Notes under the pieces: model-generated | Database searches by the model: none | The model's input: the letters and a program-made list of their open reading frames with translations, nothing else | Told to the model about the DNA's origin: nothing | Part shown: positions 27,794-36,743 of the stretch, piece by piece | Layout of the letters: each line of letters starts with the position of its first letter | Numbering within the stretch: the stretch's first letter is position 1 | Made by a program: the position numbers and the translations under genes | Source of the DNA: Kiritimatiellota bacterium B12222 | Lineage (GTDB): Bacteria; Verrucomicrobiota; Kiritimatiellia; SS1-B-03-39; UBA6053 | Direction: 5' to 3' | Assembly: GCA_029719485.1 (NCBI GenBank) | Contig: CP120722.1 | Span: 744,001-808,000 of the forward strand | Length of the DNA: 64,000 nucleotides

Positions 27794-28478
27794 TTTAAAC
27801 ACAATCCGCTTCGCCGCGATTATCTGCGTGGTCTGCAGCATGGCCTTGGCCGGTGTGCAGGGCAGTCTGCGTGGTATTCAGGAGCGTAATAAAGAAATTG
27901 ATCAACAGGTCAATGTACTCAAAGCGTTGTCTCCGGATTTTGCTGTAGACGGCACTCCCCTGACAGAGGAACAAATTACCGAATATTTCATTGAGGGCAA
28001 AGTGCCTAAAGAAGATATTCCCGGTTACTTTGAAAACTACGTCAGTATGGAGACCGTGGAATTAAAGAAAGGTGGACCTGCTGATTTGTACGTCTTGAAA
28101 AAAGATGGCCAAGTCGTTTCATACGCCTTCCCTGCGGAAGGAAAAGGACTTTGGTCAACCGTTCACAGTTATGTGGGATTGAATGCGGACATGGCCACCA
28201 TTCGTGGCATCACCTTTTTTGATCATGGGGAAACCCCCGGATTGGGTGGTGAGTGTTCCAAACCATGGTTCCAAGCCAACTTCCGCGGCAAAGTCCTGTG
28301 GCAAGATGGAGAAGCTGAAAAGCTGACCATTGCCAAAGGGAACGCCGACCCTGAAACCATTCACAATGTGGATGGCATGAGTGGAGCCACGATTACCGGT
28401 AACGGTATTCAAAAATTTGTGAACAAAACTTTCCAAGCATACAACGATGCGTTTTTCCAAGAAAACCGCGCGATGTAG
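27780..28478 (+). CDS. nqrC: Na+-translocating NADH:quinone reductase subunit C
   Basis: A 232-residue subunit with one N-terminal membrane anchor (residues 10-26) and a periplasmic FMN-binding domain. VDGMSGATITGNG contains the covalent FMN threonine motif (SGAT). It relays electrons between the NqrD/E iron-sulfur centre and NqrB. The overlap with nqrB indicates coupled translation. An ApbE flavin transferase needed for maturation is not in this window. Confidence 0.97.
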   Translation: MQKDDLNTIRFAAIICVVCSMALAGVQGSLRGIQERNKEIDQQVNVLKALSPDFAVDGTPLTEEQITEYFIEGKVPKEDIPGYFENYVSMETVELKKGGPADLYVLKKDGQVVSYAFPAEGKGLWSTVHSYVGLNADMATIRGITFFDHGETPGLGGECSKPWFQANFRGKVLWQDGEAEKLTIAKGNADPETIHNVDGMSGATITGNGIQKFVNKTFQAYNDAFFQENRAM

Positions 28479-28487
28479 GAGAAATAA

Positions 28488-29090
28488 ATGCCAGCTATAA
28501 ATAAAATTGTTTTAGACCCCTTATCGGATAACAATCCGGTTACCGTTCAGATGCTGGGTATCTGTTCCGCTTTGGCGGTGACGGCCCAGTTGCCGACCGC
28601 GTTTACCATGTCCTTGGCTGTGACTTTGGTTTTGTGCGGATCCAACACCATTATCTCCATGCTTCGAAATGTGATTCCTCCCAAAATCCGGATGATTGTC
28701 CAGATGGTGGTGATCGCTTCTCTGGTAATTTTGGTTGACCAATGTTTGAAAGCCTTTGCCTACGAAATCAGTAAAGAGCTGAGTGTATTTGTGGGATTGA
28801 TTATCACCAACTGTATTGTGATGGGACGCGCTGAAGCCTTTGCGATGGCCAACCCTCCTAAAGAATCTTTCCTCGATGGTTTAGGAAATGGATTAGGATA
28901 CTCTGCAGTATTGATCATTGTGGCAACCATTCGCGAAATCTTAGGTGCGGGTACCTTGGCAGGCATACAAGTGCTGCCATCCTCTTATCCTGGAAACGGA
29001 TTGATGGTAATTGCTCCGGGTGCATTCGTGATCATCGGTCTTTTGATTTGGCTGCAACGCAGCATCACTAAAAAATATGAGGAGGCCTAA
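28488..29090 (+). CDS. nqrD: Na+-translocating NADH:quinone reductase subunit D
   Basis: A 200-residue membrane protein with six helices. It shares with NqrE the antiparallel RnfA/E-NqrD/E fold, including the conserved cysteine segments (LVDQCLKAF and [14 protein letters not shown]) that ligate the intramembrane [2Fe-2S] cluster. GGAG-like ribosome site (AGGAG) directly upstream. Co-operonic with nqrE two bases downstream. Confidence 0.97.
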   Translation: MPAINKIVLDPLSDNNPVTVQMLGICSALAVTAQLPTAFTMSLAVTLVLCGSNTIISMLRNVIPPKIRMIVQMVVIASLVILVDQCLKAFAYEISKELSVFVGLIITNCIVMGRAEAFAMANPPKESFLDGLGNGLGYSAVLIIVATIREILGAGTLAGIQVLPSSYPGNGLMVIAPGAFVIIGLLIWLQRSITKKYEEA

Positions 29091-29092
29091 TC

Positions 29093-29698
29093 ATGGGACA
29101 TCTGATTGATATTTTTGTACGTTCGATTTTCGTCAACAACATGATTCTGGCCTATTTCTTAGGTATGTGTTCTTTCTTGGCCTTGTCCAAGAAAGTAGAC
29201 ACCGCTTTTGGATTAGGAATGGCGGTGGTGTTTGTCTTAGGCATTACCACTCCCTTGAACTACTTGATTTACAACTATCTGTTGAAACCCAATGCCTTGG
29301 TTGAGGGTGTCGACTTAAGTTTCCTGAACTTCATCTGCTTCATTGCAGTGATTGCATCAACGGTACAGTTGGTTGAAATGCTACTGGATCGGTTTTTCCC
29401 ACCCTTGTACAACAGCTTGGGAATTTTCCTGCCGCTGATTACAGTGAACTGTTCCATTTTGGGTGGTTCATTGTTTATGGTGGAACGGAATTACAACTTC
29501 CTCGAATCTACCGCTTTCGGTTTTGGTTCAGGGGTTGGATTCTTCCTCGCGATTGTCGCATTGGCTGGTATTCGTAATAAACTGCGCTACTCCAATATTC
29601 CTGCGGGCCTTCGTGGTTTGGGGATTACTTTTATTCTGACCGGTTTGATGGCATTGGGCTTCCAGTGCTTCTCCAGTGTCTCTCTGCTCGTCCCTTAA
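29093..29698 (+). CDS. nqrE: Na+-translocating NADH:quinone reductase subunit E
   Basis: A 201-residue membrane protein, inverted-topology partner of NqrD. Conserved segments are [18 protein letters not shown] at the N-terminus and [14 protein letters not shown], which bring the cluster-ligating cysteines. Length and spacing are normal for the family. Confidence 0.97.
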   Translation: MGHLIDIFVRSIFVNNMILAYFLGMCSFLALSKKVDTAFGLGMAVVFVLGITTPLNYLIYNYLLKPNALVEGVDLSFLNFICFIAVIASTVQLVEMLLDRFFPPLYNSLGIFLPLITVNCSILGGSLFMVERNYNFLESTAFGFGSGVGFFLAIVALAGIRNKLRYSNIPAGLRGLGITFILTGLMALGFQCFSSVSLLVP

Positions 29699-29720
29699 TT
29701 TTTGAGATCGAAGGTAACTT

Positions 29721-30935
29721 ATGGTATTTTTTATTCTCGCAATCCTCGTATTCACCGGCGTTATTTGTCTGCTGGTTTTCGGACTGATGTCCGCATCCAA
29801 AGCGCTGTCTCCCGGTGGAACGGTCACCATTGATATTAACAACGGTGCCAAGGTGTTGGAAGTTGCTCCCGGTAGCAGCTTGTTAACCAGTCTCGCCTCC
29901 AACAACATTTTCCTTCCCTCCGCTTGTGGCGGTGGGGGTACTTGCGCCATGTGCAAATGCCAAGTGAAAGAAGGTGGCGGACAGATTCTGGCTACTGAAA
30001 AAAGTCAGATTTCGAAACCTGAACAAAAAGAAGGCACTCGTCTGAGTTGTCAGCTGAAAGTGAAAGAAGACATGAAGATTCACGTGCACGATGAAGTGCT
30101 CGAGATCAAAAAGTTTGAAGGCACTGTACGCTCCAACAACAACGTCGCAACCTTCATCAAAGAGTTGATTGTCGACTTGCCTGAAGGAGTGGATCTTAAC
30201 TTCCAAGCCGGTGGTTATATTCAGATCGACGTACCTACCTACGACATCAAATTCAAAGACTTCGATATTCAGGAAGAATACCGCAGCGATTGGGATCAAT
30301 TTAAATTGTGGGATTTGGAACACTGTAACGAAGAAGAGTGCTTCCGTGCGTATTCAATGGCCAACCATCCTGCTGAAGGTAATTGTGTGATGTTGAATAT
30401 TCGTATCGCCACGCCTCCCCGTGGTATGGACGTACCTCCCGGTGTTTGTTCCACCTACGTGTTTAACTTGAAGCCTGGTGACAAAATCACTTTGTCTGGT
30501 CCTTACGGTGAGTTCTTCATCCGAGATACCGAACGTGAAATGTGCTACATTGGTGGTGGTGCTGGTATGGCACCGATGCGTTCGCATCTCTTCCATCTCT
30601 TCCAAACCTTGGAAACCGGTCGTAAAGTTACCTTCTGGTACGGCGGACGCTCCAAGAAAGAATTGTTCTACTTGGAAGATTTTGAAGACATCAAAGCCCG
30701 CTTCCCGAACTTCGATTATACCATTGCGTTGAGTGATCCTCAGCCCGAAGATCATTGGGATGGTCCGGTTGGATTTATTCACCAGGTTTGTCAGGACGAG
30801 TACTTGCTCAAACATGAAGACCCTGCTGAAATCGAATATTATATGTGCGGTCCCCCGCCCATGATTTCCGCGGTGAACAACATGTTGTATAACCTCGGTG
30901 TTGAAAAGGAAATGATTTCATACGACGCATTCTAA
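29721..30935 (+). CDS. nqrF: Na+-translocating NADH:quinone reductase subunit F
   Basis: A 404-residue subunit: an N-terminal membrane anchor (2-25), a [2Fe-2S] ferredoxin domain (SACGGGGTCAMCKC, with the fourth Cys in RLSCQL), then a ferredoxin-NADP reductase-like part with FAD-binding RAYSMANHP, GGGAGMAPMRSH and the NADH-binding CGPPPM. It takes electrons from NADH into the complex. The operon ends at the terminator just downstream. Confidence 0.97.
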   Translation: MVFFILAILVFTGVICLLVFGLMSASKALSPGGTVTIDINNGAKVLEVAPGSSLLTSLASNNIFLPSACGGGGTCAMCKCQVKEGGGQILATEKSQISKPEQKEGTRLSCQLKVKEDMKIHVHDEVLEIKKFEGTVRSNNNVATFIKELIVDLPEGVDLNFQAGGYIQIDVPTYDIKFKDFDIQEEYRSDWDQFKLWDLEHCNEEECFRAYSMANHPAEGNCVMLNIRIATPPRGMDVPPGVCSTYVFNLKPGDKITLSGPYGEFFIRDTEREMCYIGGGAGMAPMRSHLFHLFQTLETGRKVTFWYGGRSKKELFYLEDFEDIKARFPNFDYTIALSDPQPEDHWDGPVGFIHQVCQDEYLLKHEDPAEIEYYMCGPPPMISAVNNMLYNLGVEKEMISYDAF

Positions 30936-30956
30936 GTCGGGAAATCTATCCTCAAC

Positions 30957-30992
30957 AAAAAAACCTTCGGTCAAAACCGAAGGTTTTTTTTG
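30957..30992 (+). terminator. Rho-independent terminator of the nqr operon
   Basis: AAACCTTCGGT (30961-30971) and ACCGAAGGTTT (30976-30986) form a perfect 11-bp stem with a CAAA loop, followed by a run of Ts and preceded by a run of As, so it may work in both directions. The first copy of repeat family B starts four bases after it. Confidence 0.92.
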
Positions 30993-30995
30993 TGC

Positions 30996-32035
30996 GTAGC
31001 TGTCGGCGTTTACGCCACGGGCCAGAGCTGAGGGATGGGTTGTGGTCTGTGGCCTCAAGGCCGACAGCTACCGTGAGAAGAGGCATGCAACTGGCGGCTT
31101 TATTGAAAGTGACGATAAAGGCGGCGCCGCGTAATTTTTGATAGGTCAAGGTTTGTGTGAAGCTGTCGGCGTTTACGCCACAGGCCCGTGCTGAGGGAAG
31201 GGTTGTGGTCTGTGGCCTCAAGGCCGACAGCTACGCTGAGAAGAGGTATGTAACTGGCGGCTTTATTGAAAGTGACGATAAAGGCGGCGACGCGTAATTT
31301 TTGATAGACCAAGGTTTGTGTGTAGCTGTCGGCGTTTACGCCACTGAGGGATGGGTTGTGGTCTGTGGCCTTAAGGCCGACAGCTACGCTGAGAAGAGGC
31401 ATGCAACTGGCGGCTTTATTGAAAGTGACGATAAAGGCGGCGAAGCGTAATTTTTGATAGACCAAGGTTTGTGTGTAGCTGTCGGCATTTACGCCACAGT
31501 CCAGAGCTGAGGGATGAGTTGTGGTCTGTGGCCTCAAGGCCGACAGCTACGCTGAGAAGAGGTATGTAACTGGCGGCTTTATTGAAAGTGACGATAAAGG
31601 CGGCGACGCGTAATTTTTGATAGGCCAAGGTTTGTGTAGCTGTCGGCGTTTACGCCACAGGCCCGTGCTGAGGGATGGGTTGTGGTCTGTGGCCTTAAGG
31701 CCGACAGCTACGCTGAGAAGAGGCATCAAAATGGGGGCTTTATTGAAAATGACGATAAAGGCGGCGACGCGTAATTTTTGATAGACCAAGGTTTGTGTAG
31801 CTGTCGGCGTTTACGCCACAGGCCCGTGCTGAGGGATGGGTTGTGGTCTGTGGCCTCAAGGCCGACAGCTACGCTGAGAAGAGGCATCAAAATGGGGGCT
31901 TTATTGAAAGTGACGATAAAGGCGGCGACGCGTAATTTTTGATAGACCAAGGTTTGTGTGTAGCTGTCGGCGTTTACGCCACAGGCCCGTGCTGAGGGAT
32001 GGGTTGTGGTCTGTGGCCTCAAGGCCGACAGCTAC
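30996..32035. repeat. Tandem array 1 of palindromic element family B with FNT-like spacers
   Basis: Seven copies of a 76-bp-class element (first copy 30996-31071, last copy 31960-32035) alternate with six nearly identical spacers of about 80 bp. The element starts GTAGCTGTCGGCGTTTACGCC and ends GGCCTCAAGGCCGACAGCTAC; the ends are imperfect inverted repeats and each arm contains its own small hairpin (GGCG-TTTA-CGCC and GGCC-TCAA-GGCC). One element copy (31322) has a shortened centre. Read on the minus strand, each spacer codes for YQKLRVAAFIVTFNKAA, resembling YQKLGFAAFIVIFIKAA of the FNT gene next door. Open frames through the array are by-products, not genes. Confidence 0.93.
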
Positions 32036-32810
32036 GGTGCATTTTGAGGAGGAACCAGCCGGTGAGATACATAGCGCCGAGGGCGTTTCCAAGAATGACG
32101 GGAATTTGATTCCAGAAGAGCCATTGGAAAATATTGATTTCGGCTCCCAACATCATGCCTGCGGGTATGACGAACATGTTGACCACGCAATGCTCCAAGC
32201 CGAGGGCGAAGAAGGTGAAGATAGGCATCCATATGGCTAAAATTTTTGCAGAAATGCTTTTGGATACAAAGGCCATGACCACGCCCATGGATACCATCCA
32301 ATTACACAGGGCCGCTTTGATGAAAATGACGATAAAGGCTGCGAATCCTAATTTTTGATAGGCTAAGGTTTTGGCTTCCGCTACTGCGATGACTTTTTCG
32401 ATCAGAGGGGAGCTTTCCACATGTCCGAGTTTACTGATGTAGATGGAGAAGAGGAGGGCATAGAGGATACTTCCAATGAAATTTCCCAGAATGACCCACT
32501 TCCAGTTTTTAAGCATATCCTGCTGTTTGATTTGGCCTCGAAAAAAAGCCATGGGAATGATGGCGAAATTTCCGGTGACCAATTCGGTACCCAGTAGAAT
32601 GATCATTACAAATCCAACAGGAAATGCGAGTGCACCCAGAAAGGGCATGCCGCTTTCGACAGTCACCGTGAGGGCGAGCGTGGTGGAGATGCCTAAAAGC
32701 AGTCCGGAATAGATGCCCCGCCATAACATGAGCTCATGGGGGAGCAGGGCTTTTTTCTTACCCAATGCGGTTAAGGTATCAACGAGTTCGATCGGGGTCG
32801 GTGGGATCAT
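32019..32810 (-). CDS. Formate/nitrite transporter (FNT) family channel
   Basis: A 263-residue membrane protein with six helices. LLGTELVTGNF and CVVNMFVIPAGMMLG are the two FNT half-repeat loops, and HCVVN supplies the central pore histidine. It is the last gene of the minus-strand nirK cluster, so nitrite (NirC-like) is the likeliest substrate. ATG 32810 is chosen as the start of the conserved part; the frame continues upstream without homology. The last five residues and the stop codon are encoded by the final copy of the palindromic repeat, so the natural C-terminus has been replaced. Confidence 0.85.
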   Translation of the reverse strand: MIPPTPIELVDTLTALGKKKALLPHELMLWRGIYSGLLLGISTTLALTVTVESGMPFLGALAFPVGFVMIILLGTELVTGNFAIIPMAFFRGQIKQQDMLKNWKWVILGNFIGSILYALLFSIYISKLGHVESSPLIEKVIAVAEAKTLAYQKLGFAAFIVIFIKAALCNWMVSMGVVMAFVSKSISAKILAIWMPIFTFFALGLEHCVVNMFVIPAGMMLGAEINIFQWLFWNQIPVILGNALGAMYLTGWFLLKMHRSCRP

Positions 32811-32830
32811 AGCATTGTCCGGGCTGGGGG

Positions 32831-33904
32831 TTAGGAGACTGAAGCTGCCAACGCAGGTTCGTAAACGCAGGCAGGGTCGGGCTGGGTGACATCTCCCGTG
32901 AGGGCATAGGCACGGGCGCGTGATCCACCGCCACAGGTGTCGAGAAAGTCGCAGTGTGCACATTTGCCTTGTAGTAAATCGGGGGTGCGGAGCTGTTGGA
33001 AGAAAGGATGGTTCCTATAAATATCAATCACGGAATGGTTGCGTAAATTCCCGCAATCAACTGGAAGAAACCCGCTGGGATTGACGTTTCCCTGATGATC
33101 CACAAAACAAAAACCGTTGCCGGCATGTACGGGGCGCGGTGGTTGACGTAAGGGCGTGTTTCCCTGATGTTGCGTGGCGTAGCGTCGGTAGTGTTGACCC
33201 TCCGTGATTTTGATACGGAAGGGGACATGGGGTTGCAACTGATGAATTCGGGCAAAGAGTTCTTCCATTTCTGCGGGGGAACAGCCTTCCAAATCTGCGC
33301 CACGTCCGGTGGGGACCAACATGAAGATTTCCCAAAATACGGGTTTAAGCGAGATGACTTTGGTTGCCAGCGCATCAAAACGGTGATGGTTCCACTTTCC
33401 AAAGACGGTATTGATTTGAAGGGGGATTTCCAGTTCGTGTACCCAATCGGCTCCTTGCATGGCTTTGGCATAGGAACCGGGGACGCGTCGGAAGTCGTCG
33501 TGTTCAGATTCGGTAGCGCCGTCGAGGCTGATGGCCAATTGATCGACCCCCGCGTTTTTGACGGATTGGAGACGTTCACGGGTCAGGCGTTCGGTGGTGG
33601 CGGGAATGGTGCCGACACGAAGTCCTTGCGCTTTGCCATGGGCGATAAGTTGTTCCAGGTCTTCACGTTGAAAAGGGTCCCCGCCAGTAAAAACGATCAG
33701 TGGGGTGCCCATGGCTGCGGTATCTTCGATGAGCTTAAAGCCTTCTTCCGTGCTTAATTCTAAGGGATCACGTCGATGAATCGCGGAGGCACGGCAATGT
33801 TTACATGCGAGTTCACAGGAGCGGGTCACTTCCCAGATCAGGAGAAAAGGGGCTTGATGAAAATCAATCGCGCGAACAGGGCAACCTTTGGATGACTTTT
33901 TCAT
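32831..33904 (-). CDS. Radical SAM/SPASM protein (NirJ/AhbD-related)
   Basis: A 357-residue radical SAM enzyme. The 4Fe-4S-SAM motif C-x3-C-x2-C is Cys30-Cys34-Cys37 (SCELACKHCRAS), followed by VFTGGDPFQREDL. The C-terminal SPASM region has further cysteines (VDCGNLRNH, GKCAHCDFLDTCGGG). The opening DFHQAPFLLIWEVTR is typical of the NirJ/AhbD/TIGR04053-like branch, whose known members act on heme precursors or ribosomal peptides. Five bases separate it from the SCO gene. Copper NirK does not need heme d1, so a role in maturing the fused cytochrome or an unknown product is open. Confidence 0.82.
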   Translation of the reverse strand: MKKSSKGCPVRAIDFHQAPFLLIWEVTRSCELACKHCRASAIHRRDPLELSTEEGFKLIEDTAAMGTPLIVFTGGDPFQREDLEQLIAHGKAQGLRVGTIPATTERLTRERLQSVKNAGVDQLAISLDGATESEHDDFRRVPGSYAKAMQGADWVHELEIPLQINTVFGKWNHHRFDALATKVISLKPVFWEIFMLVPTGRGADLEGCSPAEMEELFARIHQLQPHVPFRIKITEGQHYRRYATQHQGNTPLRQPPRPVHAGNGFCFVDHQGNVNPSGFLPVDCGNLRNHSVIDIYRNHPFFQQLRTPDLLQGKCAHCDFLDTCGGGSRARAYALTGDVTQPDPACVYEPALAASVS

Positions 33905-33909
33905 GGGAG

Positions 33910-34518
33910 TTATTTTGCCCCCGCGGCCAACTGGGTTTTGATTTGTTGCATAAGGGCTGTGTTGTCGACGCCGGGTCCGGCCAGTTGCAACGCAATTTCA
34001 CCTTGGGCGTTGATTAAGGTAATGGGAGCCGAGTGACTAATTTCGCCATCTGGAGTTTTGCGATACCGGATACCCAGTCCTGCGGCCAAGGTGCGTGCGT
34101 CTTTGGCATTGCCACTCCATAACTGCCAACGGGGCGTGTCCATCTCCCATGATTTTGCAAAGGCGGTGAGTTTTTCAGGGCTGTCGGTTTCGGGGTCAAA
34201 ACTAACCAGAATTACAGGGAGTTGAGCCTGTTCTGATGCTGTAAGTAAGTCTTCCATTTTTAATACATCCTGAATAAGCCGCGGGCAAACCGTGGGGCAG
34301 GTGGCGTAAAACATGGCGAGAATAAAGGGTTTACCTTGATAATCAGAGAGCGTTACTTTTTCACCATCCGTGTTGAGAAAGCTGGCTTGCAGGTGGAAAA
34401 GACTGGTGTCGGAATAAATGGGGGCCGCGGTTGTGGCGGGCGTCACTGCGCAGCAACTATCAGCGCTGTGGAGTTGAACGGTGCTTAATGCGAAGATCAA
34501 GGTGAGGATGTATTTCAT
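33910..34518 (-). CDS. SCO1/SenC family copper chaperone
   Basis: A 202-residue exported thioredoxin-fold protein with signal peptide (residues 1-18). The copper site is Cys74 and Cys78 (YATCPTVCPR) with His in GEISHSAPI. An extra SCCA motif follows the signal peptide. SCO proteins deliver copper or reduce cysteines in copper enzymes; the neighbour nirK is the obvious client. The ATG at 34518 overlaps the nirV-like stop (ATGA). Confidence 0.9.
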   Translation of the reverse strand: MKYILTLIFALSTVQLHSADSCCAVTPATTAAPIYSDTSLFHLQASFLNTDGEKVTLSDYQGKPFILAMFYATCPTVCPRLIQDVLKMEDLLTASEQAQLPVILVSFDPETDSPEKLTAFAKSWEMDTPRWQLWSGNAKDARTLAAGLGIRYRKTPDGEISHSAPITLINAQGEIALQLAGPGVDNTALMQQIKTQLAAGAK

Positions 34519-35270
34519 AAGGGAGGTTCTGGTAGGGTTGATGCACAACGAAAGCCCAGACCGGCGACGGTATGGGAGGCGGAAAGGCTGCCGCGAAAGG
34601 CGTAGCGTAAAAATGCGGCATAATCAGAAGGGTCAGCAGCACCGGCCGCTGCGCCCCCGCAAAATAAGGCAGATAAGCTTTCATCACTTCCTGCACGTGA
34701 GAGCAGGGCCAGACTGTCATAGTCTTCGCACCACTCCCAAATGAGACCATGCAGGTCCCAGATACCACTTGTATTTTGTTGAGTGCTTTGTACTGCGGGG
34801 AGGGGATGGGCCAAAGGTTTCGCGTACCAGGATAAGATTTGTTGTCGGGTGGTGGATTCGGGTAACAGTGCGGCAGCCACTTCCCATTCTGCAAGGGTAG
34901 GTAAACGCAAACCTTTCCATTCGGCGTAGGCCCTTGCGGCATGCCAGGAAACAGAAGTTACGGGTGCTTGCGGTGGGGCTGCGTCTCCAGGGAGGAGAGG
35001 GGAAGTCCAATTTCGTAGGTAACCTGCATCGGCGAGGATACGCGGAACCTTCCCTTTTTGCCATTGCGGGTTGGCGGTGACAAAAGCCAGATAATCCGCA
35101 TTGGTGACTGCGTGGACATCCAGACGGAATGCTTCAACAGGTACTGGATCCATGTCTTTCATAAGCGGGATAAAGGTTCCCGCAGGAATCAAAAGTTGAG
35201 GGGTGTCCTTTTGGGCTGAGGCGACGAGAGCCATCAAACCCAGACAGACTGTAAGGGCGTATTTCATCAT
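34515..35270 (-). CDS. nirV: NirV-like SUMF1/FGE-fold protein
   Basis: A 251-residue exported protein (signal peptide residues 1-19) with the formylglycine-generating enzyme fold: PVTSVSWHAARAYAEWKGLRLPTLAEWE, then GLIWEWCEDY, and the ending LGFRCAS. The positions that hold the two catalytic copper-binding cysteines in true FGE read Ala and Tyr here (AAFLRYAFRG), so it is not expected to make formylglycine. SUMF1-fold genes called nirV lie next to nirK in several denitrifiers; their role is unresolved. It sits two bases from nirK. Confidence 0.72.
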   Translation of the reverse strand: MMKYALTVCLGLMALVASAQKDTPQLLIPAGTFIPLMKDMDPVPVEAFRLDVHAVTNADYLAFVTANPQWQKGKVPRILADAGYLRNWTSPLLPGDAAPPQAPVTSVSWHAARAYAEWKGLRLPTLAEWEVAAALLPESTTRQQILSWYAKPLAHPLPAVQSTQQNTSGIWDLHGLIWEWCEDYDSLALLSRAGSDESLSALFCGGAAAGAADPSDYAAFLRYAFRGSLSASHTVAGLGFRCASTLPEPPL

Positions 35271-35272
35271 GC

Positions 35273-36685
35273 TTACTTGGATGAGGGGTTACGATGTTTT
35301 TGAACCCGCGCAGGATCAATTTGGCCGGGTGCTTCATTTCCCCAAGAGTTGAGAATGAAATTCATGACATTACTGATTTCCTCATCATTGAGGTTTTGAG
35401 GGGTCATGACTTGATTATAAGATTTTCCATTGACGGTGATGGGACCTTTCTTTCCGTGAACTACGATTTCGATCGCCCGATCGATATCTTCGAGCAAGAA
35501 ATCAGATTTGGCCAAAGGGGGAAATACACCCGGAATGCCTTGTCCATTGGATTGGTGGCAGGCCATACAGGTGGCCTGATAGGTGGTTTTGCCGGCCTTG
35601 ATACTTTCATCTAAGGTTAACGCTTTTTGTGGGGCCTCTGTTTTGGGTAACAGCAAAGGTTTGTCCGGGGTATTGACCATGGTTTTGTATTGGGAGTCCA
35701 AAATCTTTCCGCTGTAAATTTCATGGTCCTCTTCGCCAGTGACTTTGATCATACCGAGGGCCCCTTTGTTGAAGGCACGAAAGATGGCATGATCTACAAT
35801 GATAAAGGTTCCGGGGACTTCGGTGGTGAATTCAACCATGGCAGCGCCACCGGGCGGTACGGTGGTGGTTTGCACATTGCGATTGGCCATGCTACCGGCT
35901 TCGGGGTAGACCCAATCGAAAATTTCACCGATCACATGGAAAGAGGAGGCTAAGTTGGGTCCACCATTTCCTACAAAAAGTCTGACGGTTTCCCCTTTGT
36001 TTACGGGAAGGGCGTTCTCACCGGTAAGCGCGCCAACTGATCCGTTGAATACCACATAATCAGCTTGTTCTTTAATGGCTTTGTCCATGGAAAAAGGTTG
36101 TAAACCTTCTTCACCATGTTCGCCTTCGGTGTAGAATTCACTTTGAAAGACATAGTACTCTTTGTCTACCTTACTTAAGCCGTTTAGGGGTTCGACCAAG
36201 ATAAGGCCGTACATGCCGTTGGCGATGTGCATACCCACGGGTTGGGTGGCGCAGTGGTAAACAAACAAACCTGGATTGAGGGCTTTAAAACTAAATTTTG
36301 AACTGTGACCGGGAGCGGTGAATGACCCTTCTGCGCCTCCACCTTGTCCGGTGACGGCATGCAAATCGATATTGTGGGGGAGTTTGTTGTCGGGGTGATT
36401 ATGCAGATTAAACTCCACCTGATCGCCTTCGCGAATACGAATAAAGGAGCCGGGGACAGTGCCACCGAAGGTCCAAAACATATATTCGACGCCGTCGGCG
36501 AGCCGCATAACTTTTTCGACCACTTCCATATCCACAATCACTTTGGCGGCATGGTTTCGTTCGATCGGCGGGGGAACCATGGGTGGGGAGGTCATGCGTG
36601 CCTTTTCCACCGGGAGCCCTGCGGCAGTCAGGCGAAAAGCTGTTGAAAAGATGAGTAAGCTACTGAGGGTTGATATTCTTTTCAT
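35273..36685 (-). CDS. nirK: Copper nitrite reductase fused to cytochrome c
   Basis: A 470-residue periplasmic enzyme: signal peptide (to about residue 22), two cupredoxin domains (about 45-165 and 175-320), then a class I cytochrome c (about 360-450). All type 1 copper ligands are visible (His104, Cys145, His153, Met158), as are the type 2 ligands (His109, His144, His299) and catalytic Asp107 and His250. Heme binding is CMACH (373-377) with probable axial Met428. This matches the three-domain NirK known from Ralstonia pickettii, in which the tethered heme feeds electrons to copper. It reduces nitrite to NO. GGAG lies eight bases before the ATG. Confidence 0.96.
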   Translation of the reverse strand: MKRISTLSSLLIFSTAFRLTAAGLPVEKARMTSPPMVPPPIERNHAAKVIVDMEVVEKVMRLADGVEYMFWTFGGTVPGSFIRIREGDQVEFNLHNHPDNKLPHNIDLHAVTGQGGGAEGSFTAPGHSSKFSFKALNPGLFVYHCATQPVGMHIANGMYGLILVEPLNGLSKVDKEYYVFQSEFYTEGEHGEEGLQPFSMDKAIKEQADYVVFNGSVGALTGENALPVNKGETVRLFVGNGGPNLASSFHVIGEIFDWVYPEAGSMANRNVQTTTVPPGGAAMVEFTTEVPGTFIIVDHAIFRAFNKGALGMIKVTGEEDHEIYSGKILDSQYKTMVNTPDKPLLLPKTEAPQKALTLDESIKAGKTTYQATCMACHQSNGQGIPGVFPPLAKSDFLLEDIDRAIEIVVHGKKGPITVNGKSYNQVMTPQNLNDEEISNVMNFILNSWGNEAPGQIDPARVQKHRNPSSK

Positions 36686-36705
36686 AACGCGCTCCTTTTT
36701 AATTA

Positions 36706-36719
36706 AGACAAAATGGTCT
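36706..36719. promoter_or_regulatory. Candidate NO-responsive operator upstream of nirK
   Basis: AGACAAAATGGTCT is a dyad (AGAC/GTCT, six-base centre) between the Rrf2-like gene and nirK. Its GACAA half and spacing match dyads ahead of the regulator/CopD pair and the P450/nnrS pair; one inner position of the second half deviates. Confidence 0.45.
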
Positions 36720-36743
36720 GATTTAAGATTAAATTTTTTGGCT

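Noticed and set aside
31100-32022. Overlapping frames with YQKLR..AAFIV sequences on the minus strand
   Set aside because: They arise from repeat units carrying an FNT-like fragment, with element sequence between; not separate proteins.
30996-32035. CRISPR-like alternation of repeats and spacers
   Set aside because: Units are far too long, spacers are near identical instead of unique, and there are no cas genes. It is a tandem repeat array.
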